Positions 9,102 to 17,864 of a stretch of 64,000 nucleotides of DNA are shown one piece after another; the first letter of the stretch is position 1; each line of letters starts with the position of its first letter. Source of the DNA: CALSMU01 sp963926405 (GTDB lineage Bacteria; Bacteroidota; Bacteroidia; Flavobacteriales_D; Parvicellaceae); NCBI GenBank assembly GCA_963926405.1, contig CAWUXI010000019.1, positions 10,328 through 74,327 on the forward strand, read 5' to 3'. The notes under the pieces were generated by a model, which did not search any database, was not told where the DNA came from, and was given only the letters and a program-made list of their open reading frames with translations. A program made the position numbers and the translations under genes.

Positions 9102-9109
9102 TATTTTTG
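9078..9109 (+). promoter_or_regulatory. Promoter of pyrD
   Basis: TTG at 9078-9080, a 21-nt spacer and TATTTTTG at 9102-9109 match the Bacteroidota consensus fully. The -33 box lies inside the tlpA-like coding end. The final TTG of the -7 box is in frame with pyrD and mimics a start codon; the real ATG is 21 nt further on. Confidence 0.6.
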
Positions 9110-9130
9110 TTCCAAATTCAGACTTACAGC

Positions 9131-10165
9131 ATGTATAAAGCGATATTAAGACCTTTTTTCTTTTTATTTGATCCAGAAAAAATTCATCACTTTGTCTTTA
9201 AATTAATTCGATTTTCTAATGCAATTCCAGGCGTTGCAGCTATCAATAAAATGATCTTCGGTATTGAAGACAAAAAGTTAGAAAGAGAACTATTTGGCCT
9301 AAAATTTAAAAACCCCGTTGGAATTGCCGCCGGATTTGATAAAAATGCTGTGCTAATTAATCAATTGGAAAATTACGGTTTCGGATTTATTGAGATAGGC
9401 ACTGCTACTCCAAAACCACAAGAGGGAAACCCAAAACCAAGAATGTTTCGCTTAAAAGAAGATGAAGCGCTAATCAATAGAATGGGGTTTAACAACCTAG
9501 GAGTTGATGCAATTGTAGAGAATCTTAAAAAGAAAAGAACCAATTTGATTATTGGAGGAAACATCGGTAAAAACACCGCAACCTCAAATGATGATGCAAT
9601 TGCTGATTACGTCTATAATTTTAAAGCCTTGCACGATGTCGTTGATTACTTTGTAGTGAATGTAAGCTGCCCTAACGTTAAGAACCTAACCAAACTTCAA
9701 GACACTGATTTTTTAACGGAGCTTTTGGGTGAATTAAAAATAATTAACGCTACCAAAAAAATTCAACGTCCAATACTTTTGAAAATAGCTCCGAATTTAG
9801 ACCATAACGCTTTGGATGAAATTATTGAATTAATTTCAAACACAGGAATTGATGGTGTGGTTGCCACCAATACGGAAACAAGCAGAGATGGGCTAAAAAC
9901 GCCAAAGGAAGATGTTGAAAAAATGGGAAATGGCGGACTAAGTGGGAAACCTGTTAGGGAAAGGTCAACTGAAATAATCAGATATCTTTCCACAAAATCA
10001 AACAAAGCATTTCCAATTATCGGTGTAGGAGGTATTCACTCTGAAGAAGATGCTCTTGAAAAACTAGAAGCTGGAGCAGATTTGGTTCAGATATATACTG
10101 GATTTATTTACGAAGGCCCTAAGCTTGTCAAGAGAATTAACAAGGCCATTTTGAATAAGAAATAA
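9131..10165 (+). CDS. pyrD: Dihydroorotate dehydrogenase (quinone), class 2
   Basis: At 344 aa it catalyses oxidation of dihydroorotate to orotate in pyrimidine synthesis, passing electrons to quinone. The N-terminal helical extension (MYKAILRPFFFLFDPEKIHHF) that binds the membrane marks class 2. FMN/orotate motifs follow: GIAAGFDKNA, FIEIGTATPKPQEGNPKPR, RMGFNNLG, the catalytic-Ser loop VNVSCPNVKN, VVATNTETSR and IGVGGIHS. I chose ATG 9131 over an in-frame TTG at 9107, because that TTG is the end of the -7 promoter box. Confidence 0.94.
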   Translation: MYKAILRPFFFLFDPEKIHHFVFKLIRFSNAIPGVAAINKMIFGIEDKKLERELFGLKFKNPVGIAAGFDKNAVLINQLENYGFGFIEIGTATPKPQEGNPKPRMFRLKEDEALINRMGFNNLGVDAIVENLKKKRTNLIIGGNIGKNTATSNDDAIADYVYNFKALHDVVDYFVVNVSCPNVKNLTKLQDTDFLTELLGELKIINATKKIQRPILLKIAPNLDHNALDEIIELISNTGIDGVVATNTETSRDGLKTPKEDVEKMGNGGLSGKPVRERSTEIIRYLSTKSNKAFPIIGVGGIHSEEDALEKLEAGADLVQIYTGFIYEGPKLVKRINKAILNKK

Positions 10166-10181
10166 GTTTTTTCCATTCATT

Positions 10182-10865
10182 TTAGTACACCCACTGTAAT
10201 TTTAAAATTAGGGTACAATCTCCATCAATAATTGTAACACTTGATGCTGCATCTAGTGAATATGATGTAGGATTAAAATACATTACCGACATTAACTCAT
10301 TTGAGCCAACATCAACATCAATAATATTTATTAAATAACTTGAAGAGTATGGCAGCGTAACAGGGAAGTCATTGTAGTACACATACGACTGACTAAAAAT
10401 TTGATTCTGACCAACTTCTAACCCCTCCATATATGTAGTTGTTTCATCTACTATTTGAAATCGAACATCAGGTAATCCCTGAGTATCCCAGTAATCTCCT
10501 AACCAATTAAATTCAGGAAAAGAAGACAAAACAATTGCCGTTATTACAACTGATACAGGTCGGTCATTAATAGTTATAGTTCTAAAATCGGATTTAAAAG
10601 ATTTACTCTTCTTGGAAAACACCTTTAATTCTACATCAAAAGTTCCAGGTGATGTAAATATATGCTTTGGGGTTTTTTCTTCCGAATTACCCCCATCACC
10701 AAAATCCCAATAATACCTATATCCATTCTCAGAACAATTCGCTAAAAAAGTAACTGTATCATCTACCTCGTATTTCTCAACCATGGGAATAATACAAGCA
10801 AAAGGAGCATTCTTTTTACAAGAATAAAATAAAAGAATTACGAGGAATAAGACGAAGTATTTCAT
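10182..10865 (-). CDS. PKD-domain lipoprotein
   Basis: This 227-aa protein has a lipoprotein signal (lipobox LFYSC). A PKD domain lies at about 30-100, with the family motifs YYWDFGDGG, TPKHIFTSPGTFDVEL and a final strand TITIND. The last 120 residues form a beta-rich domain (WDTQGLPDVRFQIVDE, then SYSLDAASSVTIID) that I do not recognise. PKD domains are adhesion or spacing modules on cell-surface proteins. It is convergent with pyrD (16 bp apart) and separated by 44 bp from the symporter gene upstream; a TATATTTG box in that gap suggests its own promoter. Confidence 0.82.
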   Translation of the reverse strand: MKYFVLFLVILLFYSCKKNAPFACIIPMVEKYEVDDTVTFLANCSENGYRYYWDFGDGGNSEEKTPKHIFTSPGTFDVELKVFSKKSKSFKSDFRTITINDRPVSVVITAIVLSSFPEFNWLGDYWDTQGLPDVRFQIVDETTTYMEGLEVGQNQIFSQSYVYYNDFPVTLPYSSSYLINIIDVDVGSNELMSVMYFNPTSYSLDAASSVTIIDGDCTLILKLQWVY

Positions 10866-10897
10866 GAAAATAGGTTAGGATAATCTATAAGCAGCAT

Positions 10898-10905
10898 CAA
10901 ATATA
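10898..10905 (-). promoter_or_regulatory. Possible -7 element for the PKD lipoprotein
   Basis: TATATTTG on the minus strand, 32 nt before the start codon, is a full TANNTTTG match. No TTG is seen at the expected distance. Confidence 0.35.
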
Positions 10906-10909
10906 CCTA

Positions 10910-12451
10910 TTAATTTAATGCTTTCGGGTTACGCTTACTAATCAAAAACAAAGCACCAAAGGAGAGCAATGCATTGTAAATTATCAATTCAGCTCCAAAC
11001 TTATACTCGCCAAACCAGTCAACAAGATCGTTACTTGCCAAGTACCAGATTGTAGCCATTCCTCCCCCAACTAAAACACATACAATTGGCACTAAAGTGT
11101 CTTTTAGTTTTCGCTTGGTAAGGATTCCAAAAAAGAACAATCCGATTAACGGTCCATATGTGAATCCTGCCAACTTAATTAGCAACCAAATAGCGGAATC
11201 TTCTGTTGTGTATCGCAAGATTATCACAACTAATATCAAAACAAAAGACATTGCAATGTGAACCATTTTTCGAATTTTCTCTTGCTTCGTTCCAGACTTC
11301 TTTACACTATCCAATAATTCATCATTGGAAACTGAAATTTGTTGGTCTTTCTTTTCATTTACGTTCAGAAAATCGACAGAAAAAGAAGTGGTTAAAGATG
11401 TAAGAGCAGAATCTGCACTGCTATATGCAGCGGCAATTAACCCCAACAAAAACAACAAACCAACCGTAATTCCCATTGAACCTTCCATTGCGATGGATGA
11501 AAATAGTAGATCCGTTCTGCCTGCTTCGAGCACATCATTTCCAATTCCAGTAGATGAGTTATACATAAACAGCAATGCCCCCATTGCAAGAAAAACCAAA
11601 TTAACAACAACTAAAACAACCGCCATACTCAGCATATTCTTCTGCGCATCTTTGATATTTTTACAACTCAAATTCTTTTGCATCATATCTTGATCAAGCC
11701 CAGTCATTCCGATAGTGATAAATATTCCACCTAGAAAGTGCTTCCAGAAATAATTACCACTTTGCCAATCATCAAAAAAGAAAATTTGGCTGTATTTACT
11801 ATCTGCAACTGCATTCACTAGACCTCCTTTACCTGCTAAATGAAGTGCATCACTTACCAACCAAACAGTAAACAATACAGCAAACAACATAAAGGCCGTC
11901 TGCAGCGTGTCCGTCCAAATTATTGTTTTTATTCCTCCTCTATTTGTATAAATCCAAATCAACAAGACAGATATAACCACTGTTACCCAAAATGGAATTC
12001 CCCAATCGTCAAATAAAATTTGTTGCAAAACACTTGCTACTAAAAGCAATCGAATGGAAGCTCCAATAATTCTTGAGAGTAAGAAGAACGCTGCCCCCGT
12101 TTTATAACTCCAAAATCCAAATCGATGCTTCAGATATTCGTAGATTGAGGTTAAATTCATTTTATAATAAATAGGCATCAAAACATAAGAAACAACAAGA
12201 TAACCTATAAAATAGCCAAATACCATTTGCATGTAGCTAAACTGACCGCCATCTACACCTCCCGGCACAGAAATAAAAGTAACACCAGACAAGGATGCGC
12301 CAATCATTCCAAAGGAGACAATGTACCATGGTGATTTTTTTTCACCCAAAAAGAACGAATTATTATCTGCTTCCCTACTTGTCCGCCACGCTATAAACAC
12401 CAGTACTAAAAAGTAAATTACGATTACAGAAATGATCAATGTATTTGACAT
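10910..12451 (-). CDS. Sodium:solute symporter (SSS family)
   Basis: At 513 aa this is an integral membrane protein with about 13 hydrophobic segments. Family motifs include the FFLGEKKSPWYIVSFGMIG start, GASLSGVTFISVPGG in the first broken helix, TVWTDTLQ-like IIWTDTLQTAFML, and AAYSSADSALTSLTTS near the second sodium site. Members import sugars, amino acids, sialic acid or other solutes with Na+; the substrate is not readable here. A polar loop of about 40 residues (VNEKKDQQISVSNDEL) joins two late helices. I recall this symporter next to recR in other Flavobacteriia; here the PLP decarboxylase sits between them. Confidence 0.9.
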   Translation of the reverse strand: MSNTLIISVIVIYFLVLVFIAWRTSREADNNSFFLGEKKSPWYIVSFGMIGASLSGVTFISVPGGVDGGQFSYMQMVFGYFIGYLVVSYVLMPIYYKMNLTSIYEYLKHRFGFWSYKTGAAFFLLSRIIGASIRLLLVASVLQQILFDDWGIPFWVTVVISVLLIWIYTNRGGIKTIIWTDTLQTAFMLFAVLFTVWLVSDALHLAGKGGLVNAVADSKYSQIFFFDDWQSGNYFWKHFLGGIFITIGMTGLDQDMMQKNLSCKNIKDAQKNMLSMAVVLVVVNLVFLAMGALLFMYNSSTGIGNDVLEAGRTDLLFSSIAMEGSMGITVGLLFLLGLIAAAYSSADSALTSLTTSFSVDFLNVNEKKDQQISVSNDELLDSVKKSGTKQEKIRKMVHIAMSFVLILVVIILRYTTEDSAIWLLIKLAGFTYGPLIGLFFFGILTKRKLKDTLVPIVCVLVGGGMATIWYLASNDLVDWFGEYKFGAELIIYNALLSFGALFLISKRNPKALN

Positions 12452-12634
12452 GCAATAAAGTTATTTAAATTCCTCTTCTAATTTGAAAATTTTTCTTTTT
12501 TACCATAATTGCGTTTTTTTATCCAACCATAGCCTCAGCTATGCCTCTCAAAAATGCCTTATTCTGAAAAAAAATAATTCGTTTACTTCTTTGTAATAAG
12601 ATTTTTAACAACTTTAACAAAGAAAAGGTTTTCT

Positions 12635-12642
12635 TATGTTTG
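12635..12642 (+). promoter_or_regulatory. -7 element of the PLP decarboxylase gene
   Basis: TATGTTTG is a full TANNTTTG match. The ATG inside it (12636) opens a frame into the decarboxylase but cannot be both promoter and start, so the next in-frame ATG (12693) is preferred. No TTG is found 17-23 nt upstream. Confidence 0.45.
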
Positions 12643-12692
12643 TAGATAAACGTTACAAATTAGATTTCCACGTAAGACTATTAGTATCGCCC

Positions 12693-14168
12693 ATGAACCT
12701 AGAAGCCCAGCTCAAACAACTCGAAAAATCAGCACGTAAATTAGACTTAACTTCAGATGAAAGAAAAGAATATGACGCAACCATAAGAGATTATCTATTT
12801 AACTTCTTAGATGAATTAGAAAGCAAAAACTCATGGGCAGCTGACTCCGAGCCAAGCAAAGAAATCTATGACTTTCCTATAACTGAAAATGGATATAAAT
12901 TAGAAGATTTACTTAGCCTTTATGAGAGATCAGTCAATAATACTGGACTTCAACCTGCTTCTGGCGGACATCTAGGTTACATCCCAGGTGGAGGTGTACC
13001 ACTTGCAGGGTACGGAGATTTAATCGCTGCGATTACGAATAAATATTCTGGCATTTATTTTGGAAACCCAGGAGCCATACGATTGGAAAATCATTTAATT
13101 GACTGGACGGCTAAGCTATTTGGATTTACTGGAGAATACGGTGGAAATCTAACTACTGGGGGAAGTATTGGAAACCTAATTGCAATAGTTTCTGCAAGAG
13201 ATGCGCACAACGTAAAAGGAAAAGATTACGAAACAACTGTAATATATGGATCTTCCCAAATGCACCATAGCCTTAACAAGGCCATTCGTATTGCTGGCTT
13301 AGGAGAATGTATTTACAGAGATATTCCGCTGAAAGAGGATTATCATTTGGATACTGACTTCCTTACTAATCAAGTTAAAAAAGACAAATCGCAAGGGCTA
13401 AAACCATTTTTAATAATCGGCTCAGCGGGAACAACAGATACCGGGGTAATTGACGACTTAAATAAATTATCTGAAATCTCACAGCAGAATGATTGCTGGT
13501 TTCACGTTGACGGTGCATATGGAGGTTATTTCTATCTTATCGATGAATTAAAAGACAAGTTTAAAGGAATCGAAAAAGCAGATTCGCTGGTGATTGACCC
13601 ACACAAAGGATTGTTTTTACCATACGGAACAGGTATGGTATTAGTAAAGGATAGAAAAGCAATGTTGCATTCTCATTATTATACAGCAAACTATATGCAG
13701 GATGCATACAAAGCTCCTGAAGAATGGTCCCCTGCAGATGTTTCTCCTGAATTATCTCGAAATTTTAGAGGATTAAGAATGTGGCTACCACTAATGGTTC
13801 ACGGACTAAAACCTTTTAAAGATGCTATTTTAGAAAAATATATTTTGACTAAATACGCATATCAAAAACTAAAGGAAACCCCTTATATAGAGGTTGGGAA
13901 AGAGCATGAGTTATCTGTGCAAACCTTCCGGTTTTGGAAGAGAAATACGTCGGATGAGAATTTAAATAAACTCAATGAGAAAATACTTGAAGGACTTCAC
14001 AATGATGGAAGAATATTCATTTCATCAACTAGAATAAACGGTATTTACACTTTACGTTTTGCAATTTTATCTTTTAGGACACACAAACGAGAAATTGACT
14101 TGATTTTAGAAATGATGGAAGAACAAGCTGTAGTATTTGGGTTAAAAAAAATAGATCTTACTTTCTGA
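12693..14168 (+). CDS. PLP-dependent group II amino-acid decarboxylase
   Basis: At 491 aa, this belongs to the family with glutamate, aromatic amino acid and diaminobutyrate decarboxylases. The substrate/PLP motifs are ASGGHLGYIPGGG at the N-terminus, NLTTGGSIGNLIAI, HVDGAYGGYFYLI, and the PLP lysine in VIDPHKGLFLPYGTG. The C-terminal small domain ends with RFAILSFRTHKREIDLI. Bacteroidota often carry this as an unassigned aspartate/DOPA-like decarboxylase, so the substrate is open. The start at 12693 is chosen because the earlier ATG is embedded in a -7 promoter element and the 19 residues between look unlike the family. Confidence 0.9.
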   Translation: MNLEAQLKQLEKSARKLDLTSDERKEYDATIRDYLFNFLDELESKNSWAADSEPSKEIYDFPITENGYKLEDLLSLYERSVNNTGLQPASGGHLGYIPGGGVPLAGYGDLIAAITNKYSGIYFGNPGAIRLENHLIDWTAKLFGFTGEYGGNLTTGGSIGNLIAIVSARDAHNVKGKDYETTVIYGSSQMHHSLNKAIRIAGLGECIYRDIPLKEDYHLDTDFLTNQVKKDKSQGLKPFLIIGSAGTTDTGVIDDLNKLSEISQQNDCWFHVDGAYGGYFYLIDELKDKFKGIEKADSLVIDPHKGLFLPYGTGMVLVKDRKAMLHSHYYTANYMQDAYKAPEEWSPADVSPELSRNFRGLRMWLPLMVHGLKPFKDAILEKYILTKYAYQKLKETPYIEVGKEHELSVQTFRFWKRNTSDENLNKLNEKILEGLHNDGRIFISSTRINGIYTLRFAILSFRTHKREIDLILEMMEEQAVVFGLKKIDLTF

Positions 14169-14282
14169 TTTTCAGATCCTAGCTCAAGATTATTTGAATA
14201 ACTTTTCACTTAGAATCCTGAATGCGAAACAAGGAACAGTGAACACTAGAACAAAATATCGTTAATAACATTTCAAACTTGT

Positions 14283-14314
14283 TTGTTATTCAATCTCAGT
14301 ATCCACTATTTTTG
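14283..14314 (+). promoter_or_regulatory. Promoter of recR, abutting the start codon
   Basis: TTG at 14283-14285, a 21-nt spacer and TATTTTTG at 14307-14314 match the consensus fully. Only four bases (CTGC) separate the -7 box from the ATG at 14319, so transcription should begin at the start codon itself. Confidence 0.6.
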
Positions 14315-14318
14315 CTGC

Positions 14319-14936
14319 ATGGATTTCCATTCTAAATTATTGAATAATGCTGTAGAACAAATGGCGACTCTTCCTGGAGTAGGCAAGAGAACTGCATTGC
14401 GCCTAGTATTAGATATGCTGAAACGTTCCGAAAGCGATGTTGAAGCTTTTACAATGGCAATGACACGTCTAAAAAACGAAATCAAATTCTGTAAGAAGTG
14501 TAAAAACATAAGCGACGCAGATTTGTGTAATATTTGTGCTAACCCACAAAGAGATGAATCGACCATCTGCGTTATTCAAGATATCAGAGACATCCTAGCA
14601 ATTGAAGCAACACAACAATATAAAGGGCTTTACCATATTCTTGGGGGTATAATATCTCCAATGGACGGTATTGGTCCAGATGATTTACATATCGCAAGCT
14701 TAATTGAAAGAGCAAGTTTACCCGATTCTAAAGAAATTATTTTAGCCTTAAGCGCTACTATGGAAGGTGACACTACCAATTTTTACCTTTTCAGGAAACT
14801 AAAAGATTGTAATATTAATGTTAGTGTTATTTCCAGAGGCATTGGTATTGGTAATGAATTAGAATTCACAGATGAAGTTACCCTTGGTCGATCTATCCTA
14901 AATCGTTCTCCTTTTGAGAATAGCTTGGCGCGTTAA
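14319..14936 (+). CDS. recR: Recombination protein RecR
   Basis: At 205 aa it is full length. The helix-hairpin-helix LPGVGKRTALRLVLDML, the four-Cys zinc finger (CKKCKN and CNIC), the Toprim motif STICVIQDIRDILAIE, the YHILGGIISPMDGIGPDDL block and ALSATMEGDTT with SVISRGIGIGNELEF are all in order. RecR works with RecO to load RecA at gaps. The start at 14319 is the conserved Met; an upstream in-frame TTG at 14283 is the -33 box of the promoter. The unusually close promoter predicts a leaderless mRNA. Confidence 0.95.
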   Translation: MDFHSKLLNNAVEQMATLPGVGKRTALRLVLDMLKRSESDVEAFTMAMTRLKNEIKFCKKCKNISDADLCNICANPQRDESTICVIQDIRDILAIEATQQYKGLYHILGGIISPMDGIGPDDLHIASLIERASLPDSKEIILALSATMEGDTTNFYLFRKLKDCNINVSVISRGIGIGNELEFTDEVTLGRSILNRSPFENSLAR

Positions 14937-14965
14937 AAAGTCCCTAATGGAAATTTCATTTAGGG
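14936..14965 (-). terminator. Terminator hairpin for the OsmC gene
   Basis: The stem CCCTAA/TTAGGG at 14942-14965 continues with an inner GAAA/TTTC pairing after two mismatches. Read on the minus strand it is followed by ACTTTTT, so it terminates the OsmC transcript. The plus-strand side lacks a T-run, so it serves recR poorly. Confidence 0.55.
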
Positions 14966-15072
14966 GTGAATTGGAAAAAATGAATATCATATTAAAGGGT
15001 GTAGAATGTTACCTAAATTAAGATGTTTCTCTTTGTTTACTTATTGCTATTGTTTCAAATCGTTTTTTCCCT

Positions 15073-15483
15073 TCAATTTATTTTATACGCATACGTAATT
15101 TTAACTTTTTCGTCAATTGTCTTGGCAACTGAACAGTATTTTTTAACAGATAATTCTACCGCTTTTTGGACTTTTTTATCATCCAAATCCCCTATAAAAA
15201 CAAACTCCATATGAATAGTCTCAAAATATGCTGGGACGCCATCTACTCTTATTCCTTGAGTTATTACCTCGTAAGATTTTATTACTTGTTTCTGTTTTTC
15301 AAGAATTAAACAAACATCAATGCTAGCGCAACCAGCAATAGCATGCAACATTAACTCCATTGGCCGAGTACCAATACCTGTGCCGCCAGCGCTTTCTGCA
15401 GCGCCAATGCTAACAGTATCGTTACTTGTGTTAATTCCTTCGAATTGTAATTTATCTTTCAACTTTCTTAAATGTACTTTCAT
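15073..15483 (-). CDS. OsmC-family peroxiredoxin-like protein
   Basis: At 136 aa this has the OsmC/YhfA fold: a beta strand DTVSIGAAESAGGTG, the MELMLHAIAGCASIDV helix with the first reactive Cys, and the second Cys in VELSVKKYCSVAKTI. Members reduce organic hydroperoxides, while the YhfA-like subgroup, which this resembles in length and motif, is less well defined. The gene is alone on the minus strand with a hairpin terminator downstream. Confidence 0.88.
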   Translation of the reverse strand: MKVHLRKLKDKLQFEGINTSNDTVSIGAAESAGGTGIGTRPMELMLHAIAGCASIDVCLILEKQKQVIKSYEVITQGIRVDGVPAYFETIHMEFVFIGDLDDKKVQKAVELSVKKYCSVAKTIDEKVKITYAYKIN

Positions 15484-15850
15484 GTTATTGTGTATCTATT
15501 TTTTAGTGACTCCGTAAATAAACACCCCCAAGATAACCGATAGAATTGGAATTACAATTATCCAATTCCTTAATCCTAAACAAAGCAATATTGGAGTCCC
15601 AATGGATTCAATATAATAGCTTCAATAGAATTGTTGATATTGCTACAACACAAAAGAACTGCCAAATTCAACGTACAAATGGAAGGATTGAAATTGAAAC
15701 ATTTCCACTATTCGATACAAAGAAACAGCCACACTTAATCAAGATAAAACCAAAAAAGAATAAAAACTACTTTTTCAAAGCAGAAAATAAACACAGGTAA
15801 AAATCGTTGGAAGAATTGTTATATTTGCGCAAACACCAGTAAATCGATTT
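15484..15850. other. 367-bp gap without a confident gene
   Basis: Two weak coding signals lie here. On the plus strand a TTG-initiated frame (15546-15800, 84 codons) gives a basic, polar peptide ending KNKNYFFKAENKHR that I do not recognise. On the minus strand a frame ending at about 15500 encodes a short hydrophobic segment (NWIIVIPILSVILGVFIYG) followed by VTKK and a stop, like the tail of a one-helix membrane protein, but without a convincing start. The right end carries the promoter of the glycosyltransferase gene. It may be a decayed small gene. Confidence 0.4.
15820..15827 (+). promoter_or_regulatory. -7 element of the GT2 fusion gene
   Basis: TATATTTG is a full match and lies 23 nt before the TTG start of the glycosyltransferase. 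A proper -33 TTG is not evident. Confidence 0.4.
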
Positions 15851-17785
15851 TTGAAACTTTCGGTAATCATAGTCAATTACAATGTTGAGTACTTCTTAGA
15901 ACAGTGCTTGAACTCAGTTAGAGCTGCCTCTAAAAAATTAGAGATAGAAACATTTGTGGTCGATAATAATTCTATCGATAATTCTGTCGCTATGGTGCAG
16001 GATAAATTCCCAGAAGTACTGCTTATTGCTAATAAGGAAAATACAGGGTTTTCTAAGGCAAATAACCAAGCAATACGAATTGCCAAAGGAGAATATGTCC
16101 TGTTACTAAATCCAGATACGGTTGTAGAAGAAGACACTTTTAGTAAGTGTATTGAATTCATGGACACCCATACGGATGCAGGTGGACTAGGCATTGAAAT
16201 GTTGGATGGAAAAGGAAAATTTTTGCCAGAATCAAAAAGAGGCCTACCCACTCCGAGTGTCGCTTTTTATAAAATATTTGGATTATCATCGTTGTTTCCT
16301 AAATCGAAAAAATTTGGAAAATATCATTTAGGTTACCTTCCTCAAAATGAAACCAATGAAATAGAAATTTTATCCGGTGCATTTATGTTAATGCGAAAAA
16401 CTGTATTAGATAAAGTTGGATTACTCGATGAAGCTTTTTTCATGTATGGAGAAGACATTGACTTATCTTATAGAATAATTTTAGGAGGTTATAAAAACTA
16501 CTACTTCCCTAAAACCAGAATAATTCATTATAAAGGAGAAAGCACTAAAAAAAGTTCGGTTAATTATGTCTTTGTTTTTTACAACGCAATGGTAATTTTT
16601 GCTAAAAAACACTTTTCAGAGAAAAATGCCAAAACTTTTTCTTTTCTAATCAATCTTGCTATATACTTGAGGGCTTCAATGGCCATTACAACTAGGTTTT
16701 TAAAGAAACTTGCATTCCCTTTATTTGATTTTTGCTTGGTGCTTACCACAATGTTTGGAATCACAGTTGGATACCAACTTTTTTCGAACAAAGATTTTCC
16801 TCTTGAAGTTATAACTTGGGCGCTTCCAATTTATAGTTCTGTTTGGATCCTTGCAGCTTTTTTCTCCGGAGCCTACGACAAACCTATAAAACCTGCAAAA
16901 GCCCTAATTGGAGCTATTGTTGGCACTGCACTTATCCTCATTATTTATGGCTTACTTCCCAAATCTGTGCAATTTTCAAGAATCATTATTTTATTAGGAA
17001 CATTGGGAACTTCCCTGTCCCTTTTATTTTCAAGATTCACCTTACATTTAACAGGAATTAAAGGGTTTGAAATTGGAAATACAGGTAAAAAAAGATTCGT
17101 AATTATTGGAGAAAAAGAGGAAGCTGAAAGGATTCATGATTTATTAAAGCAAACAACGAAAGTTGGATACAAAGCGATACTTTCTGTGCATAACAACAAT
17201 TTAAATGAGTATGATGGGACATTAAATCAACTAGCAGATTTCATTCATATTAATAAAATTGATGAAGTGATTTTTTGCGCAAAAGATATTAGTGCACAGC
17301 AAATCATCGAGCAAATGGCAACAATCAAATCCAATCGAGAAGTCGATTATAAAATTGCTCAACCTGATAGTCTTTTTTTAATTGGAAGTAACTCTATACA
17401 TACTGCTGGAGATTTATATCTGTTAGATGTAAACAACATTGACAAACCGAACAATAAACGAAAAAAACGAATTTTAGACTTCTGTTCGAGCCTTATTTTC
17501 CTTTCGTTATTTCCTTTTTTAATTTTTGTAGTCAAAAGTCCTATTCAATTTTTGGAAAATATTTTCAGTACTCTATTTGGAAAAAAAACTTGGGTAGGAT
17601 ACAGTAAACAAAGCAAAAATCAACAGCTTCCGCTCATAAAAATTGGAATAATCAGTTTATTAGATAATGTCAAGACTCACTCTCCTGAAATTGAGAAAAA
17701 ATTGAACCTTATTTATGCTAAAGATTATGCTCTTTTAACAGATTTTAAAACCATTTATAGGAATATAAAAAAACTAGGGAATTAA
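15851..17785 (+). CDS. GT2 glycosyltransferase fused to a degenerate polyprenyl glycosylphosphotransferase
   Basis: The 644-aa protein has three parts. Residues 1-235 or so are a rhamnosyltransferase-like GT2 (LSVIIVNYNVEYFLEQC, VDNNSIDNS, ENTGFSKANNQA, LLLNPDTVVEED, FFMYGEDIDLSYRI). Residues about 275-400 hold several membrane helices. Residues 405-520 look like the CoA-binding/Rossmann domain of CapD/WbaP-type proteins (KKRFVIIGEKEEAERI, KIDEVIFCAKDIS). The end keeps the outline of a bacterial sugar transferase (KRILDFCSSLIFLSLFPF, WVGY, LNLIYAKDYALLTDFKTI) but lacks its catalytic centre. It probably builds a surface polysaccharide. The start is TTG at 15851, just before the first beta strand. 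Confidence 0.82.
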   Translation: MKLSVIIVNYNVEYFLEQCLNSVRAASKKLEIETFVVDNNSIDNSVAMVQDKFPEVLLIANKENTGFSKANNQAIRIAKGEYVLLLNPDTVVEEDTFSKCIEFMDTHTDAGGLGIEMLDGKGKFLPESKRGLPTPSVAFYKIFGLSSLFPKSKKFGKYHLGYLPQNETNEIEILSGAFMLMRKTVLDKVGLLDEAFFMYGEDIDLSYRIILGGYKNYYFPKTRIIHYKGESTKKSSVNYVFVFYNAMVIFAKKHFSEKNAKTFSFLINLAIYLRASMAITTRFLKKLAFPLFDFCLVLTTMFGITVGYQLFSNKDFPLEVITWALPIYSSVWILAAFFSGAYDKPIKPAKALIGAIVGTALILIIYGLLPKSVQFSRIIILLGTLGTSLSLLFSRFTLHLTGIKGFEIGNTGKKRFVIIGEKEEAERIHDLLKQTTKVGYKAILSVHNNNLNEYDGTLNQLADFIHINKIDEVIFCAKDISAQQIIEQMATIKSNREVDYKIAQPDSLFLIGSNSIHTAGDLYLLDVNNIDKPNNKRKKRILDFCSSLIFLSLFPFLIFVVKSPIQFLENIFSTLFGKKTWVGYSKQSKNQQLPLIKIGIISLLDNVKTHSPEIEKKLNLIYAKDYALLTDFKTIYRNIKKLGN

Positions 17786-17809
17786 TCCTTTTTTACAGGA
17801 ATAAATTTC

Positions 17810-17840
17810 TTGTTATTCCTAATTTTTTAGCCTATTTTTA
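17810..17840 (+). promoter_or_regulatory. Promoter candidate for the E2 gene
   Basis: TTG at 17810-17812, a 20-nt spacer and TATTTTTA at 17833-17840 (7 of 8 to TANNTTTG), 24 nt before the ATG. Confidence 0.4.
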
Positions 17841-17864
17841 CGGCCTAAATCTATTAAGAAAGAC

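Noticed and set aside
11325..11693. 122-codon plus-strand open frame
   Set aside because: It lies wholly antisense to the sodium:solute symporter, whose family motifs are clear. Its translation has no recognisable family.
14200..14282. GGAACAGTGAACACTAG near 14233, similar to the direct repeats at 54.4 and 54.8 kb
   Set aside because: Only the first half matches; one partial match in AT-rich sequence is not enough to call a third copy.
15877..16251. 124-codon minus-strand open frame
   Set aside because: It is antisense to the GT2 domain of the fusion gene and rich in Ser/Pro in the way typical of shadow frames.
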